From Crambe crambe (lineage: Eukaryota > Porifera > Demospongiae > Poecilosclerida > Crambeidae), in the NCBI GenBank assembly GCA_963924555.1, contig OZ004593.1, forward strand, positions 558,001-622,000: 64,000 bases of DNA. Reading direction: 5' to 3'. A program made the position numbers and the translations under genes. Positions 28,201-45,972 of this stretch are shown piece after piece (the stretch's first letter is position 1; each line of letters begins with the position of its first letter). The notes below the pieces were generated by a model. It did not search any database and had not been told where the DNA came from. It was given only the letters and a program-made list of their open reading frames with translations.

Positions 28201-30590
28201 CATTTCTTTATATACAATTTCCATGTCTGCAGGTCTAGGCATTCTGATAGAAGTCCATCCATGATGTCAGATGTTTCCCAGAACAAGTTGGACCACCAAA
28301 AGATGAGCCCTAACAAGACTAGTCCCAAGAAGACTGATTCTTCAAAGCTTAAGGATAAGGTCTCTGCCTTCCCCTCCCCTTCCCTCCCCTCCCCTTCCTT
28401 CCCCTCCTCCCCCTCCCCTTCCCTCCCCTCCTCTCCCCCCTCCCCCCTTCTCCATCTCCTCATGTCATAAATGTGAATATGCAGCTCAGTGGTAGAGAAG
28501 AAGAGCGTGTGACACCAAGCCCCATTTCGAGCCCCAGGCAAGCCCCAACCAAACCTCAAGCAAAATCAAAAAAATCTGCAAAATCATCAGCCAAATCTTC
28601 AGCCAAATCAGTGTGCGCTATTATAAGTGGCTATATTAGGAGTTGTGTATGTTAGCTGTCGTTTCTTTTATCCAAATAGGAAAAAACATGTGAAATTTGA
28701 GCGGACTGAACTCCACCTTGGCATTGTGGAAGGTGACAAGTCTCTATGGTAAGCTCTGCTGCGTGGCATCTTTATTTGTTTTCATTATGCAATGTTCTAC
28801 TTCATTGCATTGCAGCTATTTCCTTCCAAAGGTCAAAGCTATGATGAAAACAAAATTCAATGAAATCTTAGATGCTGCAGAAGTAAGTTATACTAAAAAC
28901 CAAGTCTTATAATTGATATGCATGATTGACTTGCAGGATTTCTATTCCCTCAAAAGTCAGACAAAGCATATCCATATCAAACTAGAGGGAAGCTTTGAGG
29001 AATTCAATGCTGCCATAGTCAAGAAATTCCAGGCTTACCGTTCACAAATTGAGGACTATAGGCGTGATTGCATTGAAGGTATGTGAGAATTTATTCATGA
29101 TTACCATAGTGGGTCAGGGAGATATCTTAAATTTTATCTGCAATGATACAGAGCTTGGAGGACAGCTTGATATGCTTGTAAAGATACTCCAGGAATTACC
29201 CCAACTTGTGTGTCAGGAGATCTATGGTAAACACATGGCTGAAGTCAAGGCAGCTTGGGAACAGAGCTCTGAACAATTCCACCAAGAATTGGACAAGAAT
29301 ATTGCCATGAGGGTGAGTTGGTACTTCAATCTTTTGAGGGAAGATCCTCTAATTAGTGTTATTTAATAGAAATTGCACGAGAAATCTCTGGAACCATCAC
29401 TGGGACGTCCTGATAGACAGACTGAAATGAACGCCCTGTGTTCTCGTGAAGAAGAGAGGAACAAAGCCTTCTCACTTTTCATTAAGGAGCACACCCAAAC
29501 TATGAGGGAAGAACAGACCAATATCTTCTATAAATTTGTTCTAGAGCTGCTGAACGGTGTCAAGTCACTGATGAACCTTCTGGATGGGGTGACCAGTTCA
29601 TCTGAAATTGCCATAAGTATGTACAGTGCAATAACAGACAGGTTGGGGCCACTTATAGAGATGTCCTTTATTCAGACATTTAACTGACAGCAACAACAGA
29701 GGTGTCCTTTATTCAAAGGTCATTTAATATAATACACAAAGTACTATGGTGGGACAGCAACAAGTGTCCTTTACAGAGAGGTGTCCTTTATTCAAAGGTC
29801 ATTTAATACACAAAGTACTATGGTGGGACAGCAACAAGTGTCCTTTATAGAGAGGTGACCTTTATTCAGAGGTCATTTAATACACAAAGTACTATGGTGG
29901 GACAGCAACAAGTGTCCTTTACAGAGAGGTGTTCTTTATTTGGAGTGTCCCCATTATTCGGAGGTTTCACTGTGTATATATTTGTGGGGGAGAAATTGTT
30001 TTGCAAATGTATTGAAATCCTATTTTTACAGAGCCCAGGAAAGTAAAGCCCCCTTTAGAGGAACTCGTGAGACAAACTGTTGCCAGTAACCGGCCTTCTC
30101 TTTCACTGGCAGCCCCAGGCTCCAGGAGTGGTACCCGAAAGAGCACACGAGAATCTGTGCAATCTGCAGCTGCTTCTCCCACTCTACCAGCACCACCGCC
30201 ATCAATGCTCAGTGGCAGTGTTAAGAAGGGGAAGGTCAAGGGTACAAAGCACTGGCCCAATCTCCCTCAGATGGATTGGCTGAGTTCCTTTTTTCAGGCA
30301 AAGAAAAAAAAGTTACAAGAGATCCAGTCAATAAAGGTCGTTAAGTCAACATCAGCTCATGAAGAAGTTATAGAGACTAGAGATAGAACATTTGAGGTGA
30401 GGAAGTAGTAGTTTAGTGATGAAAAATTCCAAAGCATTCTTTATTTCTTGATCAGGAATTTGTGGTATGGTTTAATGACATTTCAGTGGAGATTGATAAA
30501 CTAGAAGATATTAGTCGTAAGGGGGAAGACAAGTGGATATATGGTTGGAGAACTTCTGTAGAATCTATCAAGAAACTGTATGAACTTTGA
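22236..30590 (+). CDS. CCDC180: CCDC180-like long coiled-coil protein
   Basis: Multi-exon gene with more than 20 short exons. It starts MANLDVVATESSDSYHTQKK (exon 22236-22304), continues at 22404-22582 and 22644-22787, and ends SVESIKKLYEL at 30588-30590. The N-terminal half is helical with runs such as ADLERIWNKVVEQSAVRKEF and CREKQQYKEWESLVTDAK-like segments, fitting DUF4455. The C-terminal part (DFYSLKSQTKHIHIKLEG, then LEPSLGRPDRQTEMNALCSR and EEERNKAFSLFIKEHTQTMR) fits DUF4456. Both domains together are typical of CCDC180, a poorly studied protein usually linked to cilia and testis. Near 25869-26110 lies an acidic low-complexity insert (EEEEEEGEEKDEG), preceded by SRPELNK/SRLELSK/SRLEPNK heptads. 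Names were assigned from pattern memory; a profile search would settle it. Many inner exon borders remain approximate. Confidence 0.72.
22840..22970. repeat. Intronic tandem repeat (about 35-45 bp units)
   Basis: Three to four diverged copies of GGTTCTATCCAAAGGGCTGC / TGCTCCTTAATC units in an intron of the CCDC180-like gene. Confidence 0.7.
22983..23033. repeat. Inverted repeat
   Basis: GGCCAGACTCAGTTCTTTCC pairs with GGAAAGAAAGAGTCTGGCC around a G-rich loop. Small foldback in an intron. Confidence 0.65.
29690..29950. repeat. Intronic minisatellite (about 80-90 bp unit)
   Basis: Three copies of a unit with GAGGTGTCCTTTATTCAAAG, GTCATTTAATACACAAAGTAC and ATGGTGGGACAGCAACAAG in the CCDC180-like gene. 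Confidence 0.85.
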
Positions 30591-30763
30591 GATAAATAAT
30601 GATTGATCATGTATTGAGCATAATGGTAATTAAATCAAGGATGATAATAACAGTACCATTATGGCATAATTTTGTCCACAGCATGATATTGTACAATTTA
30701 TAGCAAATTATGCTTATTAGTCTACAGTCATAAAAATAGAATCAACAGTAGTTGTAGAGTACT

Positions 30764-33700
30764 TCACGAGAAAGTGTCCATTTCAAACTGATTCATAATG
30801 TCCATTTGGTGGGTCATGTCTATTTGTTGCCTCATCTACAAACATTAATTACAGGGATAATGACGTTAGGAATGAGATTTTGAGTCCAGAATCCAGATCA
30901 CTTACAGCTTTCCTCTTTTGCCTCTGCTCTTCCCTCAGCCGGTCTCTCTTAGCTTTGGCCTCTTCCTCAGTCTCTCCACTGTCTATTTCTGCTTGTCCAC
31001 TTGGAGAACTGGCCGCTGAGTCTGCACTGTTAGTTTCCCTAAAAGAAAGTGCCATCAGTGTCAACTTGCACTGCCAGGCTCATATGCTATGCTATACCTT
31101 TCTTTTTGCAACACATTTTGTTTCTCTAGCTCTTTTTGCCTTTTTCGAAGTTCCTCCTGCTCTTTGGCCAGTCGTTCCTACATGTGGACACAACAAAGGG
31201 TACCGATAGGCTTGAAGGAAGAAGGGAAAATAATAATCCACTCTTCCCAAAACTACTACGAAAGACTCTGTTGAACTCAAATATTTTATTTTACTTTCAT
31301 TATCCTTACTCGTTCTGATTTTTCCATTGCTTGCTTCTTGAAATGTTCAAAACTTGTCTTGGTGGATGGGATGATTTTTTTAGTGATGGCCACATCTTTT
31401 GATGTGTTCCCACTCCCCTCATGGTCAGGTTCAGGACTTCCCAGGACAGGTGAGATTTCCCTTGGTAACCCTCCAGATATGGGTGGGACTACGGGTGTGG
31501 CTTTTGGGGTTTGTGAAGAAGTAAAAGAAGAAAGGATGGAAGCAGCAGACTGCTTTTGGAGGGATTGTTTGGTGGACATAGTTGGACCACCAACAGTGGT
31601 GCTGCCACGCCCATTCCCAATGACTTCTGCAGCTGTGGCAGTGAAGGTTTCAGAGCTGACTGTCATCACTGTGGAACCTCCAGGCTAAAGTACAGCAAGA
31701 CTATTAATTACCCTCAGGCCCCTGCCATTACAACCCCATAATCATAACTCAGAGTCCCAGAATCGGAGTATTGGAAGAATTAGTTGATCAAAAATTTAAT
31801 GCATATACAAAAATGATTAATTTTGCTAACCTTATTTGCAGATAGAGGTTTGCGTTTGTTGCTTCGTTTATTATCTAAATAGAGAAAAAGAAAAGGGGGA
31901 AAATGTAACTCTTTATACTTAACTCTTTAAAAAAAATTAATTTTGGGGAGAAAGAGGTGGTAAAATTATTTCTCTATTTAGAGCACACAAGAAACAGAGG
32001 CAAACCACTATCAATTTTTGACAAATGAGTTTATCAAATTCACAAAAAGGTAACCAACGCAACAAAAACAAACAAACAAAAAAAGATCACATAATAAACT
32101 TCTAACAAAGTGAATGAGAATGATAGCAGTGGTCCAATTTAACAACTCCTTGCTATGTAAGGAATGGTGTCCAACTCTCAAGCTCAAAAGTGAATTTTAA
32201 ATGCACAGAGCTACTCACTAATGCCTGCGATGGCATGAACACCATTATAAATAATGTCCTCCGTGAATTCAGCACAGAAAACAGAACATACAAAAAGCAA
32301 ATAATAATAAAAGCAGATAAAGATGAGTTGATTAAGGGTAAGTACCTACTAATCATTGATAAGGAGGGGCAGCAATACACTGTCAATAACTGTTGTTTTT
32401 TTTTTGTATTACTCATCGACCTTGTTCTGAGTCACTGCTAGAGCTTGTGCTGGATCCTGAGCCAGAAGAGCTGGAGTCATCATCGTCATCCGATTCTTCT
32501 GAGCTTGAGCTGCTACTGGCACTGAGTCGTGAGGACTTGGGTTCCAGACTTGCCATACTTCCTCCAACAGGTGTACTTCCAGAATCTACATACAAAAAAA
32601 AAAAAAAAAAAAAATGTCATTGGCAATTTAGAAATTATTGCAGTAGGTAAGCTGCCATAAGTAAAACACTTACACTTAAAATAATTGAGCTTTGATGTTG
32701 TTGGTAATGAGGGATAGGGATAGAAGCTCACTTAACTTAGTAAAACTTGCTGCTAACCAGTTAATAACCTAGGGTCAAAGGTGACTGTTTTTGCCATTTT
32801 CCTTTTATTTGTTATTGTTCTTCACTGTCTAAATAAACATTACTTACTCTTTCCTTTTTTAGATTTTGCTCCTAATTTGCCACTGACATCCTGCAATCTC
32901 CTTTCCAGCTCAGCCTTCTTCTTTGCCGCTTCAGCTGCAGGATTCTTGGACTTTTGAACTGCACACAACATAGTGAAATATATGCTAAAAGGGGTTCACA
33001 GTATAACATTCCAAGCCAAGGAGAGGTCATAGAAACGTCATTCTTGGCAAAAGTTATGAGAAACCCTTTCATCTTTATCATAATGTAATCAACCAGGGTC
33101 TTTCCCAACAGATATATTCATTTTCAAGATCAATTTCCTCAGACCTGGCCTACCACTATCACTTACATGACGGCCTTTTGTTCTTGAGCACATTGTTAAT
33201 ATACTTCTCCAAGTCCCTGAGAGTAGAGGCCTTGAGAGTATCAAAGTCAATCTCTATCTCGTTGGGAGAGCTGTCCTTGAGTGTCTGTTCCCTCACATGA
33301 ATAATCTGAACTACCTCGCCCAGTCTTGTGGCTGGTAGCTTGTTGATATTCAGACTGAGCTGTCGTTTTTCATCATAAGACATAGGTTCTGCATCTTCCT
33401 CATCACTGCTAGGCATACTACTCAAGGGACGTTTCTTTATCAGAGAGGACCTGAAGGGAAAAATTAGAAAAATTAGAATGCTCTAGTCTATAAATATTTT
33501 CTATTCTCTCACTTATTAGATGATGCTTTCTTGGCAGGTGGTACTGGTCGGACTTTATTGGGTTTTTTTACAGCAGGATTAGCCACTGCTTGTGGTTTGC
33601 CGACTTTCTTTTTCACCTTCTTCTTAGTGATTGCAGTGTCTTCTATAGCCAACGAAGGGGGCAAAAATAGGGGGTCATCCACCTCCAAATCTAACGCCAT

Positions 33701-35566
33701 CGATTTTCGTCTCTTTTTGGGGTTACTCAGAGCCTTTAGTTGCTCATGGACTTTTTTCACCTACATACAGCAAAAAAAGAAAAAGAAAAAAAGAAAGAAG
33801 AAATCTAATAAAAAGATGCCATTATAAATACAGACATTGCTTGACATACCTGCTCATGTAAGTAACTAAGCTGATTGGCCCTCTTGGCCTCGCTTTCTGA
33901 GTCCTCCCCACTGGAACTATCCTCCCCTCCCTCATCCGCTGCTTCCGATCCACTATCATCTGAATCTGTAGACGTTTTCATTTCAGACGGAGGCTCCTCT
34001 GGCATCTTGGCAAATCGCACTTCAAATACTTCCTAAAGTGGTAAAGAAAAAACCAACTCCATGAGATATGTGCAGGCTTCATACCAAAAAGCAACACAAT
34101 ACAACTTCATTTAAAGGAGGTGTCGGGATTATAATTGTCACATTTTAGGAAACGCTTCCTGTAGAAAGCAGTGCTCTATCTCATATTCTGCTTGACTCAG
34201 CATTGCCACTCCAAATATAACAGTAGAGCCTTTATACCCCCTATAACCTTATACCTATATAATTAGCTTAATTAGAGGAAGTACCTGTAGCTTCATGCAC
34301 ATTTTCACTACATCATGCTCTGGAGGATTGTATTTGTAACAATTGGTGAACATCAATCGAACATCAGCAGCGAATTCATCAGCATTCTTGTACTCTCGAT
34401 TATCAACCTTTTTCTGAGGAGAGGAAAAAGCATAATGAACTATATGACCCAGATTAAGACATGTTTATGGTATGATGTGAAAGTTTTGTAAAAATTAAAG
34501 TGTGGAACTTTTCCCATGTCGTAAAGAGCAATTATTAAGGGGAATCCAAGCACTCAGAATTTTTTTTGTCTAATCATCTCCATAAATAAACACCCCACCA
34601 TAACAACCGGGTGTGTTGTGTACAATATAATCACAGGGGTGATCCCCATAATAAATACATTGTATACAGCCGTGGATCTATGATAACAGGGATCATCCCC
34701 ATAATAGTAATTGATATTGTGTTGTATTATACATTGTGTATCAGCCGTGGAACTATACAATCACAGGGGTCATCCCCATAATGACAACAGGACTCACTGG
34801 GTGTACTAGAATAGACTATCTCTTACTCTGATAGAGTCTAGATCCATTGGTTTCTTGATTATCTCGTGGTAATCCCGCAGGCCCAATGCCTCAGCATCCA
34901 CTGCTTGCAAAAACGGCCATGAATATGCCTAAGAAGATATAAAGGGGAGGGATAATCTCACTGTTGATAATAAGTACACATTCTTTCAAATTTACTCGAT
35001 GTTTCTTGGTGAAAAACTCCTTTATTAGAGCACTGCAGAATTTCATCTGAACTGATAATGGCTTCAACTTTTTCGACTGAAAGCAGGAAATAATGATAAT
35101 CAATAAATCTATACAAACTGAAAAAATATAATATTTTCAATACAAACCTGCTGGTAAGCATCTTCTCCTGGTAGATCAAGTTTCGGTCTTTTGACCTGCC
35201 GTGTTGACTCTCTCCGGTTGGGGATCAAGGGATGCGGGGTGATGGGAGTGGCCGAGCCAGGACTCGGCTGGCCTGTGGAGGGCGTGGTGGTATCGGCTTG
35301 CCTTTTGACGCCCCGCCGTGCCTGCATAAACAAAAGATGGAACAAGGCACAAAAGTTACTAATTTACACACTGAATCAAAACTATCTGCTGCTAATGAAG
35401 TCAATAAAGAGGTGAGGATAAACAGATTGAAGAGTAAGCCATATATTAATTAACAGAACATGCATGAAGGATCAGAGCAGTGATACACAAGATTCCACCA
35501 TTCTCATTTATAAGGAGTCAAACCTGCTTATTCCCACAATTCTAAACCTACCAATGGCCACTGCAT

Positions 35567-35602
<36 letters not shown>

Positions 35603-38074
35603 TATTAGCTTACCTTGATCAGCTGCTGGGGAGTAGGAGTAGCAGTAGATCCCGGAAGTGATAATGCATTTGTAGAGCTAATGGTCTGAGGGGCGGATAT
35701 GGAGTCAGGCTTTCCTTCGGGGGTGATAGGCGTTTGAGCAGTGACTGTAGAGTGAGGAGTTGGAATGGAAGTCTTTCTCGGAGGCCCTCTACCTTTCTTT
35801 CCCTTCATTGTGGGATCGACTACTAACTCCTAATGGGGAGAGGAGATAGCTCTGAGATTACTAAAGCTTAGCATTAGCACAGAAGAACACGTACTTCCTT
35901 GGGCATGCCCAGGACTTTCTGATCAAAGAGCCTCTCTAGAGTCTGACACATTAGAGTGATATCCTATTAAAAAACACATAAAAACATTAATTGCTATATA
36001 TAAGCCATACTATTTATAGATCAATCAGAGATTGTAAAGGAGCAAGTTAACAAATAGGTGAACAGTGATGTTATATTTAGGGAAACCTTGGATCAACAGG
36101 TACATCACCATGGTCTCATTTACACCACTACAAGTACTTGGTGGAGACATACATGTACAGACTTACATCTGTAGGCTTGTTATATATGTAGCAGTTGTTG
36201 AAGATCTGCTTGAAGTCAGCTATGCACTCCTTGGAACTGTAGTACACATTCTGCTCCAGTTTTTTCTTGATACTCCCCATGTCCATAGGCTTCTTGACAA
36301 CATCAAAGTAATCCTGAGAGAAAAGGGGGATGGACAAATCTCACTCAATAGCCAAATGGGCCACAATTGTGTGCAGTGGCAAAATCTTTTCATGGATAGG
36401 GGTTTTTTTTTTGTTTTTTTTTTTCAAATGTGACCATGATTAATTTTGATTGTGTAAAGACAGCATACAGATCAAGATAACTGTAGAACCGAAAATTAAG
36501 TAAAAAATACCAAACTATATTGAAAGTTGAAACACCTGTGGGACTCACAGGGATTTTGAGGGCTACTGGATCCACCGGTTTCTGAAAGGGCCAGGCATAA
36601 TGATGTCTCCACAGGACACGCAACACTGATTTCAGTAAGTACTGAAGTTGGTTTGTGACACGTCCCTGGCCTTCACCTTCGACCTTTTCGACTGGATTAG
36701 TAGGTGGTAATGGTGGGGGTTTCGGTTGAGCCTGTGTATGATGTAATGATAGCAGGTAAACTCCATCTTTTCCATTAATACAACCAATTATGAAGCACAA
36801 CTTAGTAACAGCATAACAATTCATAACTCCAGCATTCAGACAGAAAAACAACCTTATTCAGCACTTTTGGAGACCAGCCAGCATTGTGTAAGAACTGGAC
36901 GAGTAGGAGTACTGAAACCACTATACTACACTGCCTCTAATTAACAACCCATAGGGCATGGGATCTTGTAATCAAATAACCACTCTACCATAGCAACACA
37001 CATACCGTGATAGCTGGTTGTTCAAAATCCTCATACTTTGTTGATTGTTTCCGAACTCTTTTTCCTAATGAGGAGTCTTGGCCACCAATACCAGAAGTAG
37101 TTGTAGTACTGGCCACTGTAGTGACAGCAGTCAGGTATGAAGTAGGCGTGGCTGTGATTGACCCAGTACCAGTTCCACTCAAGTTCACTTTACTCAGTGT
37201 CTGCGTTACAACTGTGCTTCCATTGCTAGGGGTAGATGTACACTGAACAGGAGAGGTGGAATTTCTGGGTGTGGTCAGAGTTGGACCAACGGTAGTGACC
37301 GCTTCAGTCTTAATTTCAAGGGTTTGATTCTTCAGTAACTGATTAGCCTGAAGTTGGGCTGAAATTCTTTCTAACGACGAAACTTTCGCCGTGCCTTTTG
37401 TCTTTGATTTCAGGGTAGGGAGTGGGGAGGTTGACTTGGAAGTGGAATCAGTTTGTTTGGTAGGGGGAAGTGCATTGTTGGATGGGACCGGTTGGGCACC
37501 ATCTAGAGACAGCACTCTGGTTACCCCAGTAGTCTCTACTGCTAGGGAAGGGGGGGCATCATTATTAGGTGAGGTCTTCGGTGTGGTTGTTGCACTAGAG
37601 GCACTAAAATAAAAGAAAATTTACATCAGTGAAGCACCTCATCTTAACAGAAGTTATATTGGCAACTGTCAGCTGTTTGGCATTTGAAAGTTCACTTTTC
37701 TAAACTACAGCTTTGTAGAAAGAAGCTACGTCTTCAGTAGTACTAAGCTGCCAAGCGGCAACTTGCCAGCATTACTAACTTCTTTATGCTAGAGATAGGC
37801 ACCATTCTAGTCGCCTAAAAGAATTAAACTTGCAATTTTTTGGCACCTCGTGTGTTACACGTGGCAGACAGAGAGCACACTCTACGTCTAGGTGCCACGT
37901 TCAAATCATTCATGTAGTCTCTAATATTTTAGCGAAGCTAGCTACAGAACGACCACCTCTTTAGAAATACTGTTGCCACACGGTCACGTACCCTTCTGCG
38001 CCAGTAGCAGAGGTGGACCCAGCAGTTTCTACACGAGGATGGCCTTCCTGCGCTGAGCCTGGAAATGGATCCAT
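30764..38074 (-). CDS. BRD4: BRD4-like BET bromodomain protein
   Basis: About 20 phase-consistent minus exons. The start is [16 protein letters not shown] (38074-37992), then a Ser/Thr/Pro exon (37603-37006). Bromodomain 1 spans 36731-36549, 36313-36167 and 35963-35895 ([47 protein letters not shown]). Bromodomain 2 spans 35076-34996, 34928-34827, 34413-34285 and the 5' end of 34032-33850 ([32 protein letters not shown]). Asn of both acetyl-lysine sites (YIYN, YKYN) is present. A Ser/Glu acidic block, a basic stretch and the ET domain ([18 protein letters not shown], 33450-33167) follow. Then come [13 protein letters not shown] and a Ser-rich tract. The end resembles the long BRD4 isoform: [16 protein letters not shown], charged helices, and the last exon 30835-30764 ([18 protein letters not shown]). 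It reads acetylated chromatin and probably recruits P-TEFb. Confidence 0.95.
32592..32613. repeat. Poly-A run
   Basis: About 22 A in an intron of the BRD4-like gene, which is poly-T on the coding strand just upstream of an acceptor. Confidence 0.85.
34615..34785. repeat. Intronic tandem repeat
   Basis: Three diverged copies of a 55-65 bp unit containing CACAGGGGTGATCCCCATAAT and TGTATACAGCCGTGGATCTA lie in an intron of the BRD4-like gene. Confidence 0.75.
35571..35598. repeat. (GA)n microsatellite
   Basis: About 14 GA units just beyond a donor site of the BRD4-like gene. Confidence 0.9.
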
Positions 38075-38681
38075 CACCTCTTCTTTTGCGACAACACTTC
38101 GGCAACTTTCGGGCTCTCGGCCTCTAAGCTTAGACTGGCTCCTTTTATAATCAGCCAGAGGCCGGACAAGGAAATCACGTGGCAACCACCTGCTCAAGAA
38201 CTGGCTCGACCAGAAAAACCGGTTTGTGGTCAAAATGGCGCCAAATCTATTCAAATTTCCCCGGAAAATCGCGGGAGCACAAATCAATTCGAGTACGAGT
38301 AAGCACGGCCAGTAAGATTTAGCTTTCAAATTCCAGCTTGACAACCTCCCTACATTAACGTTCTTTCGTGGGAAAGCCATAACTCACTAAGTGTGACTCA
38401 CAAACTAAAACTAACTAGAAGGGCTCCAATATAATCACACGAAGAACAAGGAATCAGTAATGATTCTTCAGAGCAAGTCCAGTATCAGAGCAAGAGCTAT
38501 CGCAGACCTACTACAATAGAGAACAGCTCCCGTCTCAACTCTCAACCATAGATCTGTACGCTCGAACTAACTCCGGAAGGAAGTTAAGTTGATTGAATTC
38601 TATGCGCATGCTCACTTTCTCAAACGTGGCAATTAATTTGCGGGGCCGGGGAGGAATTTAGCTGACGTGGACAAAAAAATT
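38075..38681. promoter_or_regulatory. Divergent promoter region of BRD4-like gene and INTS11
   Basis: 607 bp separate the two start codons. The region is GC-richer than its surroundings, with several CG dinucleotides. An open minus frame upstream of the BRD4 ATG (to 38380) lacks family similarity and is more likely 5' UTR. No TATA box was recognised. Confidence 0.5.
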
Positions 38682-44077
<5,396 letters not shown>

Positions 44078-44563
44078 CCATTTCTAATTTTTTTCATTGT
44101 AATCATAATTAAAAAGGTGAATAAGCACCCCCCTGACACTCCTGTACGACACTTTTGTATGGTAAGCTAAGCTTAATCCCCACATGACACTTCTGTACGA
44201 CACTTTTGTACGGTGAGCTAAGCTTAATCCCCACATGACACTTCTGTACGACACTTTTGTACGGTGAGCTAAGCTTAATCCCCACATGACACTTCTGTAC
44301 GACACTTGTATGGTGAGCTAAGCTTAATCCCCACATGACACTTCTGTACGACACTTTTGTACAGTGAGCTAAGCTTAATCCCCACAGTCATTAACACAAG
44401 AACTGATGACTCTGCCACATTATAACACACAAAGAAGGGGAGGGGGTTGGGAGGTAGTACTGGCTAATGAAAGGGGAGGGGTTTGGGAGGGAGCTAGTGG
44501 ATATGTACAAGAAACTAGAGACTGTGTAATATACAAACGAACTAAAAAAAGAAAAAGTTGAGA
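44078..44563. other. Convergent spacer INTS11/bHLH with 51-bp tandem repeats
   Basis: From about 44125 to 44387 there are five copies of a unit containing ACACTTCTGTACGACACTTT, TGTACGGTGAGCTAAGC and TTAATCCCCACATG. A GGGGAGGGG motif occurs twice near 44440-44480. No exon seen. Confidence 0.8.
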
Positions 44564-45903
44564 TCACTGCTCCTGTTGTGTGAGTAGTTCAACCTCTTCC
44601 TGGGGACTAATGATCGAGGTCTCAATGAGTTGGGATTTCCTTCCCAGCACCGGCCCCTCCCCTTCTGACTCTGAGCCGCCACCACCCAGCATCAGCAGTG
44701 AAGACGATTGTCTCGTTCCAGCGGACGACCACATCTGACCTGGAAAAAAAAAAGAAGAAAAAAGTGATAATTAAATGAGAGTCCAGATGGCACACATGCA
44801 TACCTGTGGGATTGGTGATGGCCAATGCTGGAGTTCGACTGACGCTGACTTGTATCAGGTTCTCATCGTCCAGTGTCCCCGGGATCCCAGAGGTGTACAC
44901 CGTCTCCTCTGTGGAGACGGACGACTCCAGCTGCTCTGTTTGAGCCAACTCGACCCCAGGGGTGTTGGCTATGGGGGATGTTGCATCATTCGTCATTGAG
45001 ACAACCTGCAATAAAATATTCCAGTGGATAAAGAATAAAGAGGACATCAACAAAATAACCTCCAAAAAAAAAAAAAAAAAAGAAAAAGAAAAAAAAAAGC
45101 TGCTATACAAAGGACAAAAAGCTGGTTATGGGTTCCTAGCCCAGAGGTCCCCAAGTGTGTCCAGCTTTTGGATATAATTCCTGACTTTGGAATTTTAGAA
45201 GTACATTGAGCACTGAGTTGCATCATTATTGAGTGCCCCACCCCCTATTGTCTCAAACCTACAGGCAACTGTTCTCCCGTTCCTAGTTTGCTGCTGGTGG
45301 GTGGAGAGATGGTGACCTGCCCATTCTGAGCGGGCTCTTCCCGTTTCTGGTTAGCTCCTTGCGCCGACTCGGCAATACTGGCAGGAGGTGTGGCCTCGTT
45401 AGCAATGTGTTGCAGGAGCAGTGCTTGCAGCTGTTGTAACTGCTGCAAATGCTGTGAAGGGAAGGGGGGAAATAATCATGCCCCCTATATCGCCCTACTC
45501 CTCAAGGACCATTGCATACCCTCCAAGTGTCCCCCCCCCCCTTTCCTGGAACCTCCGGGACTGTCCCTGATTTGCACTTAGTCTCGCAAGCCTGCAGGGA
45601 TTTATATAAGGCTGGTATTTGTCCCGGAAGCCTTCTACAAGCCACAAAGATTGGATGTAGGTGGAAATTTACACACTAGTTCATAATTTCCAGGTATCCT
45701 TATCCTTCATCTTATCACTGCTTCTTTATGGCTGAGCCTGAATGCACTGAAATACCACCAAACTTGTAGTTGATATTCAGGTCATTATTAATTGGTGGGT
45801 GTGATTTGTCCGTTTTGCAAACTTGGAGGGTATGCTACAGTACAAAGTACAACCCAGGAAGGATTTTTTTTTGTACCTGCTGCTGAGATTGAACTTCGGA
45901 ATC

Positions 45904-45972
<69 letters not shown>

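Noticed and set aside
30849..30905. C-terminus [18 protein letters not shown] for the BRD4-like protein
   Set aside because: It is intron read-through after a perfect GTAAGT donor; the spliced alternative gives a conserved BRD4-type end.
38075..38380. N-terminal extension of the BRD4-like protein to an ATG at 38380
   Set aside because: No BET similarity, Trp/Arg-rich composition unlike the gene; the internal ATG at 38074 starts the likely protein.
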